Shown in pieces: positions 57,329 to 60,179 of a stretch of 64,000 bases of DNA. Every line of letters starts with the position of its first letter. Positions within the stretch are counted from its first letter, which is position 1. The DNA comes from Diphasiastrum complanatum (lineage: Eukaryota > Streptophyta > Lycopodiopsida > Lycopodiales > Lycopodiaceae). The notes below the pieces were generated by a model that was given only the letters and a program-made list of their open reading frames with translations, was not told where the DNA came from and made no database searches. The stretch spans positions 20,615,761 to 20,679,760 of the forward strand of contig CM055104.1 in NCBI GenBank assembly GCA_029204225.1, written 5' to 3'. Made by a program: the position numbers and the translations under genes.

Positions 57329-59354
57329 AGATTAGATTAGATTAGATTAGTGTTAGACAATAGAATCTAAGTTACTGTGTGATTAGTGATTAGTGTGTGA
57401 GTACTGATTAGTGTGATGAGTGTTGGAAGTTAGAGATTAATGTTAGATTTAGGGTTGAGAGAGAGTCGAGACATGCTGAGGGATGTTGTAGGACACCCTT
57501 GAGTCTTAGACCATCAATGTATGTACTATATAGTATGGATCTTGACAAGTTGTGGGACTCGGGAGTTACATATGAATCATGACAATCGGTGGGACTTGGG
57601 AGTTCTAACTACCAAGTTAGGATTCAAGATTGATCATTGATTAATTAATTTGACACTACAATTCAAAGATTAGAAAAGCACTTGTTTTTGCCATAATAGA
57701 AGGCTAGTAATGAAATGCCCTCCAAAACATAAAAAATCCTAAAATCAATTCACTGATTCTTTTTCAGGGTTGCTGATTCTTTCTCGTTTCAAACCCTTTT
57801 TGAGAAGGTGCTTTGAAAAGGTCCATGAAACAATAGTCAGACCTCGTCAATCCCCAAATGAATGCAGTCTATCCAAAAGTCTCTGTAACCCTTATGTTGT
57901 AGATGAAATTAGTGCCACATCATGCACATATCATAAACTAGAGATAAGAATGTCTACATTCAATACCACCAGCATGATCAATGACACGCTCTAGCTCGTC
58001 AATATATAATCAAAAGTGTGGGAGAGAGGGATCAACCTTGCTTCACTCCAATAGTACTCCCAACGAATTGGACCTGGCCTCAATAGTAGAATGGTAAGCT
58101 CTTATACCTGCATGACCCAATGTGTGTAGTCTTTGAATCTCTGGCTCGTTGCTCTCTGTTGTTTGGAGGATGGTGCCATTAAGTTTCGCCACAATGTGGC
58201 CTATCATGATGGTTCAATAATTCTCAGTATTCGTAGGGTCACCACTCTTGTGAATAGGTTGGATGATGTTGGTGAACCATGTCAGAGAGAACCTGTTCGG
58301 ACCCAATCCATGATCTCACAGGGAGCAGTCCTATGACCATCGTTTACCAGCCATGTCGATAGGCCCCCATCAGTTGTGCGTGGTGCATCATAGTTGTTGA
58401 CGTAGTGTAGTGGTGCACGTTGGAGTAGGCATAGCAATGCATAGTTGTCGCGCCATTGATAGAGCCGTCTGTGGTTATATGGGCCTGGGCAGTCGACCGG
58501 AGTGGGCAGTCAGTCTATGCATGGATGCCACATGCCTTGGAATTGGAATAGTACATAGGAGCTATAAGGATTACCTAAGGATGGGAGGAGATTCATTCTA
58601 CACGTTTGGGGATTTGACGAGCTCATGCTCGTCTCGGAGCTCGTCCTAGAGAGAGTGTGCCCCTTTCATGAGGGAGAAAGTGTGAAAAAACACCAAATTT
58701 GCTCGGTTTTTGAGGGATTTGGGGAAGAGAGAGGCAAAATCAGGATGAGTAGTTCTTTCTCAGCCTCTACTTCTGCAGTTCCACCTTTTACCTTTCACTT
58801 TCATTTCCTCTTTTTGTTAAGTTTAAGGGCTATTATTGTTCATATAGGTTGTCCTCTTATAATATTTTCATGGTCCAGTGTCTTCTCATGTCCATTTTGC
58901 AGCTTTTTGCTATATCCTTGATGTAGTTAAGTGGTTGGTCAATATGGAGAAAGCATGTTCTGGTTTGTTAGTGATAATCTCAGACATTACTTCTTGAGAA
59001 GATTGTTGTTTTAAGTGAATGTGACCGTTTTAGTGATTTACTTATTTCACATTATTGATTTCGCATTTTTGTGGCAACATTCTTGACTTATAGCACTTTG
59101 CATCTTTATTTTGCAACTAGTTATCTCCATGTTTATAGATTGCCAACCTATGTAGTATACACATTGACACTTTTGATTTTGGAAGAGTATCCTCACATTC
59201 TAAACAATTATCATGTTTGGGCCACTAGTTTTAGAAATTTGAAAGTAGTTGATGGTTGAAATGCCAATGTGCAGAGATGTGGCCTTAAACGCCTTATATA
59301 CCTTGTTGAAGGTGACCCAAACCTTTGTGAAGCTGCTGAGAGCATCAAAACCGC
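5552..59354 (+). CDS. MUS81: MUS81 crossover junction endonuclease (11 exons placed, 3' end not found)
   Basis: MUS81 pairs with an EME1-type partner in the nucleus and cuts 3' flaps, stalled forks and recombination intermediates. Exons joined in frame: 5552-5739, 19402-19496, 19664-19742, 20010-20096, 22565-22690, 28290-28512, 28629-28812, 31539-31704, 43914-43974, 44089-44247, 59275-59354. These give 1,448 nt, about 482 residues. The N-terminal helix-hairpin-helix has [14 protein letters not shown]. The winged-helix region has [12 protein letters not shown] and [12 protein letters not shown]. The ERCC4 nuclease core has LLLDDREHF (about residue 371), GDATW (410-411) and the catalytic ERKAVDD (432 on), followed by YLVEGDPN. 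All catalytic residues are intact. Plant homologues are roughly 650 residues, so about 150 C-terminal residues are missing, probably beyond the window. Introns 1, 8 and 10 exceed 12 kb and are full of transposons. Exon 7 is the least certain. The identification is very secure. Confidence 0.93.
5740..6551. other. Intron 1, left part; possible hAT end; (CT)n
   Basis: Noncoding. A GGAACG-rich segment at 6047-6115 may be the subterminal region of the hAT element whose coding end begins at 6552. A 48-bp (CT)n microsatellite lies at 6314-6361. The phrase 'tagaccatgctggaaaaaaa' occurs twice (about 6368 and 6410). Confidence 0.4.
6552..6878 (-). pseudogene. hAT transposase, 3'-terminal segment (left of gypsy A)
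   Basis: On the minus strand this encodes a Gly/Arg-rich stretch ([18 protein letters not shown]) and an acidic tail ending [12 protein letters not shown] and a stop at 6552. It continues the transposase from 13194, interrupted by gypsy element A and its CCAAC duplication. Rejoining the target meets an early stop, so either an intron lies here or the frame is broken. hAT assignment comes from the upstream exon. Confidence 0.55.
6879..7232 (-). repeat. Element A 3' LTR
   Basis: 354 bp, TG...CA ended. In the + direction it runs TGTTATAGATCC to GAGCTCGTAACA. Its end contains the 16-bp perfect palindrome GTTACGAGCTCGTAAC at 7216-7231. Confidence 0.95.
7233..7246 (-). promoter_or_regulatory. Element A polypurine tract
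   Basis: On the minus strand GAGGGGGAGGGAG lies directly before the 3' LTR, the expected plus-strand DNA primer site. Confidence 0.85.
7244..7693 (-). pseudogene. Element A integrase C-terminus and chromodomain
   Basis: 149 codons. It begins with the integrase C-terminal fold ([20 protein letters not shown], then [12 protein letters not shown]). It ends with a chromodomain: [12 protein letters not shown], then [20 protein letters not shown]. Chromodomains of this kind guide chromovirus integration to marked chromatin. The segment is open but cut off from the integrase core by a stop at about 7740. Confidence 0.88.
7739..8732 (-). pseudogene. Element A integrase core
   Basis: The HHCC zinc-binding region reads [20 protein letters not shown] then [13 protein letters not shown]. 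The catalytic region reads [10 protein letters not shown], then [11 protein letters not shown] and [20 protein letters not shown]. An extra T in a T-run near 8190 shifts frame after HFIPTK, so integrase is split. The acidic Ser/Asp-rich spacer before it ([16 protein letters not shown]) is shared with element B. Confidence 0.88.
8769..9248 (-). pseudogene. Element A RNase H
   Basis: Encodes [20 protein letters not shown], then [34 protein letters not shown] and VVDALSRMP, the usual gypsy RNase H landmarks. The first conserved Asp (ETDAS in element B) lies in ETYVS, so it is replaced by Tyr. A TAA ends the frame at 8769. Confidence 0.88.
9312..10841 (-). pseudogene. Element A protease and reverse transcriptase
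   Basis: 509 open codons. The protease region has [10 protein letters not shown], where the usual D-S/T-G is D-D-G, and [10 protein letters not shown] follows with [38 protein letters not shown] and the catalytic [11 protein letters not shown], then [11 protein letters not shown]. The frame ends at a TAG where element B has Gln. About 21 bp present in B between RT and RNase H (APVSK) is missing just downstream. Confidence 0.93.
10925..12031 (-). pseudogene. Element A gag
   Basis: Starts [18 protein letters not shown]. It has a coiled-coil-like acidic N-terminus and a capsid-like core ([24 protein letters not shown]), then KDEYKVEVQ and a basic region leading to one zinc knuckle (CX2CX4HX4C). 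A C-to-T change makes a TAG after WWLNL (near 11493), where element B reads Gln. Confidence 0.9.
12032..12835 (-). other. Element A leader and primer binding site
   Basis: Untranslated leader of about 780 bp between gag and the 5' LTR. It is rich in recurring 'tcgctgatctg' and 'cagcgctggccctg' motifs. The primer site TGGTATCAGTGCCATC lies at 12819-12834, one base from the LTR, and matches the 3' end of initiator tRNA-Met in its first nine bases. Confidence 0.8.
12836..13193 (-). repeat. Element A 5' LTR
   Basis: 358 bp, TG...CA ended, paired with 6879-7232. The terminal palindrome carries one mismatch (GTTACAAGCTCGTAAC). Confidence 0.95.
13194..13587 (-). pseudogene. hAT transposase, penultimate exon
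   Basis: On the minus strand the exon follows acceptor TTTTTGTAG and continues in frame from the upstream exon: [20 protein letters not shown], a His/Arg-rich helix ([20 protein letters not shown]), then acidic and Gly-rich stretches and [12 protein letters not shown]. Element A is inserted at its end. This type of charged, low-complexity tail follows the hAT dimerisation domain in many plant transposases. The function is inferred from the neighbouring exon. Confidence 0.6.
13688..13850 (-). pseudogene. hAT transposase, dimerisation-domain exon
   Basis: The minus strand encodes [13 protein letters not shown] and, one frame over, [20 protein letters not shown] then [18 protein letters not shown] followed by HxKxRNRL and LVFVxxN is the signature of the hAT transposase C-terminal dimerisation region. 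A one-base frameshift separates the two halves near 13808. The donor GAG|GTGAGT at 13687 begins a 100-bp intron to the next exon. No upstream transposase sequence is present beyond about 13850, so the element is truncated by its neighbour. Confidence 0.8.
14015..15434 (-). pseudogene. Aromatic-rich repetitive open region after protease, unknown function
   Basis: Two long minus-strand frames. One (15434-14817) continues the protease frame past a single TAG. The other (14854-14555 then 14509-14015) is in a different frame and is interrupted by one stop. Both are rich in W, F, Y and L and repeat a pattern: [17 protein letters not shown] near 14960 and [17 protein letters not shown] near 14250, each preceded by a Tyr/Gly segment and followed by Trp/His-rich sequence. 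I recognise no pol domain. It may be an additional element protein built from decayed repeats, or noncoding repeats that happen to be open. Confidence 0.4.
15468..15929 (-). pseudogene. Retroelement aspartic protease region
   Basis: Continues the protease begun as [16 protein letters not shown] at the end of the gag frame, after a frameshift near 15915. It contains [20 protein letters not shown], the usual second protease landmark (DLILGxDWL). It ends in a TAG, after which the same frame stays open for another 200 codons. Confidence 0.75.
15883..17219 (-). pseudogene. Retroelement gag
   Basis: Starts [20 protein letters not shown] at 17219. A frameshift near 17130 leads into a Pro/Phe-rich segment, then the gag core: [48 protein letters not shown] and [13 protein letters not shown]. 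The zinc knuckle is [14 protein letters not shown]. The frame ends in protease [16 protein letters not shown]. It differs from the gags of elements A/B and G. Confidence 0.88.
17220..17902 (-). other. Leader of gag-protease element, with degenerate repeats
   Basis: No gene. The phrase 'ggacagcctgcaaacaa' recurs in degenerate form at roughly 17370, 17450, 17530 and 17610, a decayed tandem array with a period near 80 bp. Confidence 0.6.
17903..18520 (-). repeat. Likely 5' LTR of gag-protease element with primer site
   Basis: TGGTATCAGAGC (minus strand, 17903-17914) is a perfect initiator-tRNA-Met primer site, so the LTR must start at 17915. The ends appear non-canonical: AGTTA at 17915 and TAACT at 18488, with no TG...CA. 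The right boundary is therefore uncertain. A two-copy tandem repeat of about 33 bp lies at 17945-18012. Confidence 0.5.
18521..19401. other. Intron 1, right part
   Basis: No gene found. A CT-rich tract lies at about 18640-18770. The rest is AT-rich intron leading to the exon 2 acceptor. Confidence 0.6.
19402..19496 (+). CDS. MUS81: MUS81 exon 2
   Basis: Acceptor is ATTATGCAG and donor is CAAG|GTTGGC. It completes the split Arg codon and reads [18 protein letters not shown], the helix-hairpin-helix expected directly after exon 1. It follows a 13.66-kb intron. Confidence 0.93.
19664..19742 (+). CDS. MUS81: MUS81 exon 3
   Basis: Acceptor is TTTTGCAG and donor is ACAA|GTAAAA. It reads [20 protein letters not shown] then ILITLYK, the conserved YxPQKNSxAYALLITL block that opens the winged-helix region. 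Phase matches exons 2 and 4. Confidence 0.93.
20010..20096 (+). CDS. MUS81: MUS81 exon 4
   Basis: Acceptor is CTTCTTCAG and donor is TCCA|GTAAGT. It reads [20 protein letters not shown] then LSKTSI, matching the family's KQELIDAxxASGLS helix. Confidence 0.93.
20097..22564. other. Intron 4, no feature recognised
   Basis: AT-rich intron with only short stop-ridden frames. I found no transposon domain, RNA gene or repeat with support. Confidence 0.5.
22565..22690 (+). CDS. MUS81: MUS81 exon 5
   Basis: Acceptor is TGAAGCAG and donor is GCTAA|GTAAGT. After a short Gly/Ser linker it reads [20 protein letters not shown], the conserved WYSGWxxMKTL segment. Phase joins exon 4 (Gln codon) and exon 6 (Lys codon). 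Confidence 0.93.
22930..23780 (+). pseudogene. Decayed Ty3/gypsy RT-RNase H fragment
   Basis: With stops and frameshifts, the + strand reads [11 protein letters not shown] (RT), [12 protein letters not shown] (active-site region, first Asp changed), [16 protein letters not shown], then [28 protein letters not shown] and [10 protein letters not shown] (RNase H). The order is that of gypsy pol. Old and non-functional, inside MUS81 intron 5. Confidence 0.65.
23790..24720 (-). pseudogene. Decayed Ty3/gypsy gag and RT-start fragment, opposite orientation
   Basis: The minus strand shows a gag core ([20 protein letters not shown], then FLRGNTSSW) near 24430-24560. Near 23870-23950 it shows [20 protein letters not shown], the segment before RT motif 1. 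Both are full of stops. The opposite orientation to its neighbours implies rearrangement or a separate insertion. Confidence 0.45.
24820..24924 (+). pseudogene. Gypsy RNase H-end fragment
   Basis: Reads [20 protein letters not shown], the conserved end of gypsy RNase H. It is cut by the 5' end of LINE E. Confidence 0.65.
24925..26756 (+). mobile_element. LINE E, 5'-truncated non-LTR retrotransposon
   Basis: The copy starts abruptly inside RT ([17 protein letters not shown]). It keeps the catalytic [40 protein letters not shown] and a long C-terminal region, and after a frameshift near 25620 a CCHC-type zinc finger ([20 protein letters not shown]). The 3' UTR ends in GGCATGGAAAAGACATTAAT, an AATAAA signal and a (CTTT)n tail at 26727-26748 with no poly(A). 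It is one of the few elements lying in the sense direction of MUS81. No target duplication was found. Confidence 0.88.
24954..26215 (+). pseudogene. LINE E RT and zinc-finger C-terminus
   Basis: 359 open codons hold RT from before the YADD box through the thumb, to about 25620 in the true frame. The true frame then resumes as [40 protein letters not shown] and the zinc finger, ending at 26215. The N-terminal RT motifs, endonuclease and ORF1 are absent. Confidence 0.85.
26757..28289. other. Intron 5, right part
   Basis: No gene or transposon domain recognised. AT-rich intron up to the exon 6 acceptor. Confidence 0.5.
28290..28512 (+). CDS. MUS81: MUS81 exon 6
   Basis: Acceptor is CTTTCACAG and donor is GCAAG|GTTAGT. 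It begins [16 protein letters not shown], the end of the winged-helix region, then runs into a poorly conserved Ser-rich linker. Ends in phase 0. Confidence 0.9.
28629..28812 (+). CDS. MUS81: MUS81 exon 7 (linker, start uncertain)
   Basis: This covers the variable linker before the nuclease domain. The frame is open from 28617, and donor TTCAG|GTATTT supplies the single G that exon 8 needs. The obvious acceptor ATG-proximal TGTTTAG at 28590 would read into a TGA, so the CAG ending at 28628 was chosen because it keeps frame with exon 6. It encodes a basic, Ser-rich stretch with no motif. Another acceptor, a shifted exon 6 donor or a local frameshift are all possible. Confidence 0.5.
28813..31538. 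other. Intron 7
   Basis: No gene recognised. A short fold-back lies at 30912-31000: TTGAAACGGT and ACCGTTTCAA flank T- and A-runs. Similar TTGAAAC-type sequence near 30090 suggests that 30.09-31.0 kb might be a decayed non-autonomous DNA transposon, but termini and duplication are not clear. Confidence 0.4.
31539..31704 (+). CDS. MUS81: MUS81 exon 8
   Basis: Acceptor is ACTTCTGCAG and donor is AAGGG|GTATGC. It reads [20 protein letters not shown] then LLDDREHF, the start of the ERCC4 nuclease domain and its first conserved acidic pair. Confidence 0.92.
31705..33575. other. Intron 8, left part; (TG)n microsatellite
   Basis: A 30-bp (TG)n run lies at 32382-32411. A minus-strand frame of 60 codons at 33341-33523 follows a good 3' splice-like site (ATGATTGCAG ending near 33503). 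It reads [18 protein letters not shown] onward to a stop. It could be a captured or antisense exon, but I recognise no family. Confidence 0.4.
33708..34282 (-). pseudogene. Element I integrase C-terminus
   Basis: Two frames. One has [20 protein letters not shown] and ends near 34037. The other has [20 protein letters not shown] and [12 protein letters not shown]. These are the integrase end and its SH3-like C-terminal fold. A frameshift near 34030 separates them. No chromodomain is evident. Confidence 0.8.
34213..34749 (-). pseudogene. Element I integrase core
   Basis: Reads [50 protein letters not shown] and [20 protein letters not shown]. The catalytic Asp-Asp-Glu framework is largely recognisable, but frameshifts occur at both ends. 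Confidence 0.85.
34710..35486 (-). pseudogene. Element I gag start fused to RNase H and integrase zinc finger
   Basis: About 30 gag residues run directly into [10 protein letters not shown], then [47 protein letters not shown], and the integrase HHCC ([26 protein letters not shown]). Stops and frameshifts are present near 35215 and 35380. Confidence 0.75.
36085..36954 (-). repeat. Element I 5' LTR (boundaries tentative)
   Basis: Bounded on the left by the primer site and on the right by TGTTAGAAATAAATGAC on the minus strand. The right ~220 bp matches the solo LTR at 40846-41300 in the same sense (CGACCTTTTGGGTCAAAGTA shared in reverse complement). The left end does not finish in CA, so the boundary could be off. 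Confidence 0.5.
36955..37681 (-). pseudogene. Element G integrase C-terminal half
   Basis: Reads [60 protein letters not shown], then [20 protein letters not shown] and [17 protein letters not shown]. The last codons before 36955 are the start of a chromodomain. The apparent continuation past 36955 is LTR sequence. Confidence 0.88.
37717..38526 (-). pseudogene. Element G RNase H end and integrase N-terminus
   Basis: Reads [35 protein letters not shown], the HHCC zinc region ([33 protein letters not shown]) and [30 protein letters not shown] frameshift near 37700 separates it from the rest of integrase. Confidence 0.88.
38529..39518 (-). pseudogene. Element G RT (internal deletion) and RNase H start
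   Basis: VEHKID is followed at once by [20 protein letters not shown]. About 90 residues containing LCxDYRALN and the first catalytic Asp (KIDLRSGY in related elements) are missing, which abolishes [22 protein letters not shown] and the YxDD box as FVDDILTYS remain, followed by [11 protein letters not shown] and RNase [14 protein letters not shown]. Confidence 0.88.
39400..39954 (-). pseudogene. Element G protease
   Basis: Reads [20 protein letters not shown], with the canonical D-T-G, and [13 protein letters not shown] at the second landmark (usually LGxxWL). It overlaps the RT frame by a frameshift near 39420. Confidence 0.85.
39930..41573 (-). pseudogene. Element G gag, split by a solo LTR
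   Basis: The N-terminal part (41573-41301) reads [20 protein letters not shown] through [12 protein letters not shown]. After the solo LTR it resumes at 40845 as [54 protein letters not shown] and a basic Gln/Gly-rich linker. The zinc knuckle is [13 protein letters not shown], one residue short of the usual CX2CX4HX4C. Removing the LTR and one CTTCG restores a continuous PPK-FTG join. Confidence 0.9.
40841..41305 (+). mobile_element. Solo LTR (40846-41300) with CTTCG target duplication
   Basis: 455 bp, starting TGTTAGAAGTAATAAATGA and ending TTTCCTACA, with CTTCG at 40841-40845 and 41301-41305. A TATA-like CTATTTATATC at about 41128 suggests + orientation. It is the product of LTR-LTR recombination after insertion into the gag of element G, and is related to the LTR of element I. 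Confidence 0.9.
41574..42109 (-). other. Element G leader and primer site
   Basis: No gene. TGGTATCAGAGC on the minus strand (about 42097-42108) lies two bases from the LTR, the usual spacing for initiator-tRNA-primed plant gypsy elements. Confidence 0.75.
42110..42586 (-). repeat. Element G 5' LTR
   Basis: In the + direction it runs from TGTTGCACACAAGC to CACTATAACA, about 477 bp, TG...CA ended. It contains two near-identical 79-bp tandem copies at 42343-42500 (sharing GGACCAAGTGTCCCA and GAGCATATGACAC). The right boundary comes from the ends only, as no partner LTR exists. Confidence 0.6.
42587..43913 (+). other. Intron 8, right part: gag remnant and degenerate tandem repeat
   Basis: About 42750-42960 reads in part [20 protein letters not shown] then [12 protein letters not shown], the core of a gypsy gag, with stops. 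About 42975-43196 holds roughly three degenerate copies of a 70-90-bp repeat around 'ccagcaag..gaggttgccaaa'. The remainder shows nothing recognisable. Confidence 0.5.
43914..43974 (+). CDS. MUS81: MUS81 exon 9
   Basis: A 61-bp exon after a 12.2-kb intron. Acceptor is CATCTTCAG and donor is TTGAG|GTTTGT. It reads [20 protein letters not shown], matching the family helix and strand before the GD motif. Phase fits both neighbours. Confidence 0.88.
44089..44247 (+). CDS. MUS81: MUS81 exon 10 (catalytic core)
   Basis: Acceptor is TCTGGTCAG and donor is TTGATG|GTAAGG. It reads [17 protein letters not shown] and then [14 protein letters not shown]. It carries both halves of the GDXnERKxxxD metal-binding active site, intact. 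Confidence 0.96.
44449..44787 (+). pseudogene. Fragment of element A/B family pol, sense orientation
   Basis: Reads [20 protein letters not shown], then [20 protein letters not shown] and [10 protein letters not shown]. This is the RNase H-integrase spacer of the A/B family, in inverted orientation. It starts abruptly at 44449 and ends abruptly at the broken 3' side of LINE C. Confidence 0.9.
44788..45275 (-). pseudogene. LINE C, endonuclease end and linker
   Basis: Continues the LINE C endonuclease from 51521: [20 protein letters not shown] then HSFLSF, which includes the catalytic SDH. The linker follows in shifted frames ([31 protein letters not shown]). It breaks at about 44788, before RT. 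The gypsy B duplication GATCC ends it on the right. Confidence 0.85.
45276..45633 (-). repeat. Element B 3' LTR
   Basis: 358 bp, appears identical to 51163-51520. Terminal palindrome GTTACGAGCTCGTAAC at 45617-45632. A purine-rich tract follows on the minus strand. Confidence 0.95.
45645..46094 (-). pseudogene. Element B integrase C-terminus and chromodomain
   Basis: 149 codons, almost identical to element [21 protein letters not shown], then the chromodomain [32 protein letters not shown]. It is separated from the integrase core by a short deletion near 46097 that shifts frame. Confidence 0.9.
46061..47473 (-). pseudogene. Element B RNase H end and integrase
   Basis: 470 codons. RNase H end ([27 protein letters not shown]), acidic spacer, HHCC zinc region ([33 protein letters not shown]), and the full integrase core: [60 protein letters not shown]. 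Unlike element A, the core is uninterrupted. Confidence 0.93.
47561..48634 (-). pseudogene. Element B reverse transcriptase and RNase H start
   Basis: Complete [73 protein letters not shown]. RNase H begins [19 protein letters not shown] and stops at a TAA where element A reads Lys (VAFES-stop-KLEPAQ). Confidence 0.94.
48643..49398 (-). pseudogene. Element B protease region
   Basis: Holds [20 protein letters not shown] and [16 protein letters not shown]. The protease triplet is D-D-G, as in element A. A one-base deletion near 48720 shifts frame after GDEDH, separating protease from RT. The start of this frame overlaps gag because of the junction deletion. Confidence 0.9.
49268..50399 (-). 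pseudogene. Element B gag
   Basis: Starts [20 protein letters not shown]. The core ([37 protein letters not shown]) is complete, where element A has a stop. The zinc knuckle [14 protein letters not shown] is intact. A +1 base near 49648 shifts frame between GFVRG and KDEYKVEVQ. Confidence 0.93.
50400..51162 (-). other. Element B leader and primer site
   Basis: About 750 bp untranslated. It keeps 'tcgctgatctg' and 'cagcgctggccctgct' motifs like element A but otherwise differs strongly from A's leader. The perfect initiator-tRNA-Met primer site is at 51150-51161. Confidence 0.8.
51163..51520 (-). repeat. Element B 5' LTR
   Basis: 358 bp partner of 45276-45633. Palindrome at 51504-51519. Followed by the GATCC duplication. 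Confidence 0.95.
51521..52383 (-). pseudogene. LINE C apurinic-type endonuclease, 5' part
   Basis: The minus strand reads [12 protein letters not shown] (catalytic Asn), [20 protein letters not shown] (catalytic Glu), [34 protein letters not shown] and [17 protein letters not shown] (catalytic Asp and Asn), then ITSYGE, a TAG, and [20 protein letters not shown]. It ends at CSVVDYLMG-type sequence where gypsy B is inserted. With 44788-45275 it makes a full exonuclease-endonuclease-phosphatase fold. This enzyme nicks the target for reverse transcription. Confidence 0.9.
52383..53447 (-). pseudogene. LINE C ORF1 (L1-type RNA-binding protein), 5'-truncated
   Basis: Pro-rich N-terminus, a coiled coil ([20 protein letters not shown] to [15 protein letters not shown]), then an RRM-like segment ([39 protein letters not shown]) and a C-terminal segment ([20 protein letters not shown]). 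This order is that of L1 ORF1p. The first ~14 codons ([14 protein letters not shown]) are the 3' tail of LINE D read through, so the true start is missing. A run of 30 G (53175-53204, + strand) encodes part of the Pro tract. Confidence 0.85.
53582..54454 (-). pseudogene. LINE D C-terminal domain with zinc finger
   Basis: Reads [40 protein letters not shown], then [20 protein letters not shown], a CX2C...HX4C finger as in LINE E. After about 53930 the frame enters 3' UTR. Confidence 0.82.
54486..55720 (-). pseudogene. LINE D reverse transcriptase
   Basis: Begins [40 protein letters not shown], then motif [15 protein letters not shown]. After a frameshift near 55216 come [20 protein letters not shown] and the catalytic [28 protein letters not shown] and [20 protein letters not shown]. 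The key Asp residues are present but split between frames. Confidence 0.88.
55750..57094 (-). pseudogene. LINE D ORF1, frame broken by a 133-bp tandem duplication
   Basis: Starts [18 protein letters not shown] Pro-rich N-terminus is followed by a coiled coil ([20 protein letters not shown]), [20 protein letters not shown] and, after a frameshift near 55890, [16 protein letters not shown] 133-bp unit is duplicated (56615-56747 and 56748-56880). 133 is not a multiple of three, so the duplication shifts the frame. 29 consecutive G lie at 56923-56951. Confidence 0.85.
57271..57350. repeat. (GA)n microsatellite followed by (GATTA)n
   Basis: 57 bp of GA at 57271-57327, then several copies of GATTA, next to the 5' end of LINE D. 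Confidence 0.95.
57770..58300 (-). pseudogene. Decayed LINE RT fragment
   Basis: The minus strand near 58280-58100 reads [10 protein letters not shown], then [20 protein letters not shown], matching the RT start of LINE D. Near 57990 it has a DELERVI-like segment. Many stops. Same LINE family, older. Confidence 0.65.
58301..59274. other. Intron 10, right end
   Basis: No gene or transposon domain recognised before the exon 11 acceptor. Confidence 0.5.
59275..59354 (+). CDS. MUS81: MUS81 exon 11
   Basis: Acceptor is ATGTGCAG and donor is ACCGC|GTAAGT. It reads [20 protein letters not shown] then AESIKTA, which directly follows the catalytic exon in the family. It comes after a 15-kb intron. 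The next expected segment (family form CFTTEIL) was not found downstream. Confidence 0.93.
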
Positions 59355-60179
59355 GTAAGTGTTTGTTTATTGATATGCGGGAAAGGACTATTTTTAGTTT
59401 CCTTTAGCAGTGGATAATATTCTTGACATATTTCAAACAGGAAGTACATCCTTCATTGAAAAAAGTTTTCATGGTTTGTCAAAGCATGTCATGACCCATT
59501 GAGCTTGAGAATATCTTCTATTACATTTGGTTGGTCTCTCACATTCAGGGATAAATTCTAGAAAGCTCGTTTGGTCTTGTGCCCCCTGGTGTTTCTGAAC
59601 TTAGGCTCTTCATTCATCACTTCAGTAATTATTAGTCGTATGGTCATTATTGGTGTTACATCCCTGAGAAATGAGGATGTTTCACACTGTTACTAAAGTA
59701 GTTCTGCTGTACGTTTTTTTTGTTTCTGTTACTGTTGTGCAGATTCATTGTGGCTTGCTCTACAGATAAGACCTGCTTCGACAATTTGGACCCAACGCCT
59801 TGGATTGTGAATCATGCGAGCTGCAGGTTTAGTGCCAGAGATTAATTTAGCCTGGTGCAAGTTGTTGATCAACATGACTGTAGGTAGGCTGGAAGAGGTT
59901 GGTGTCGCAACTAATTAAGCTATTGTTTGTAGCAAACAGACTTCTGCCAAGCTCCTGGGACTGACAAAAGTGCTGAGTAGGGCTTCATTGTTGATTTAGG
60001 CTGACAATGAGGCCGTCTACTGGATGGCTTGCTTATCAGTAGCATGGTATAGAGGTAGCAAGAATGGCCAAATCATGTCACGGGTTGGCACATGAGAGAG
60101 CTGCCTTCATGCATGAGGGCAGGAGTCAAACTGGTGGCATGTAGGGTGTGTGTGAGAGAGAGATGGTGGTGGCTTGCAG
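59355..60179. other. Intron 11 (partial), left part
   Basis: No gene recognised. A splice-like GTTGTGCAG at about 59743 is followed by a frame that does not resemble MUS81. Confidence 0.45.

Noticed and set aside
59744-59844. Possible MUS81 exon 12 after GTTGTGCAG
   Set aside because: It is in phase with exon 11 but reads AFIVACSTDKTCFDN, unlike the conserved CFTTEILEGFD segment, and soon stops.
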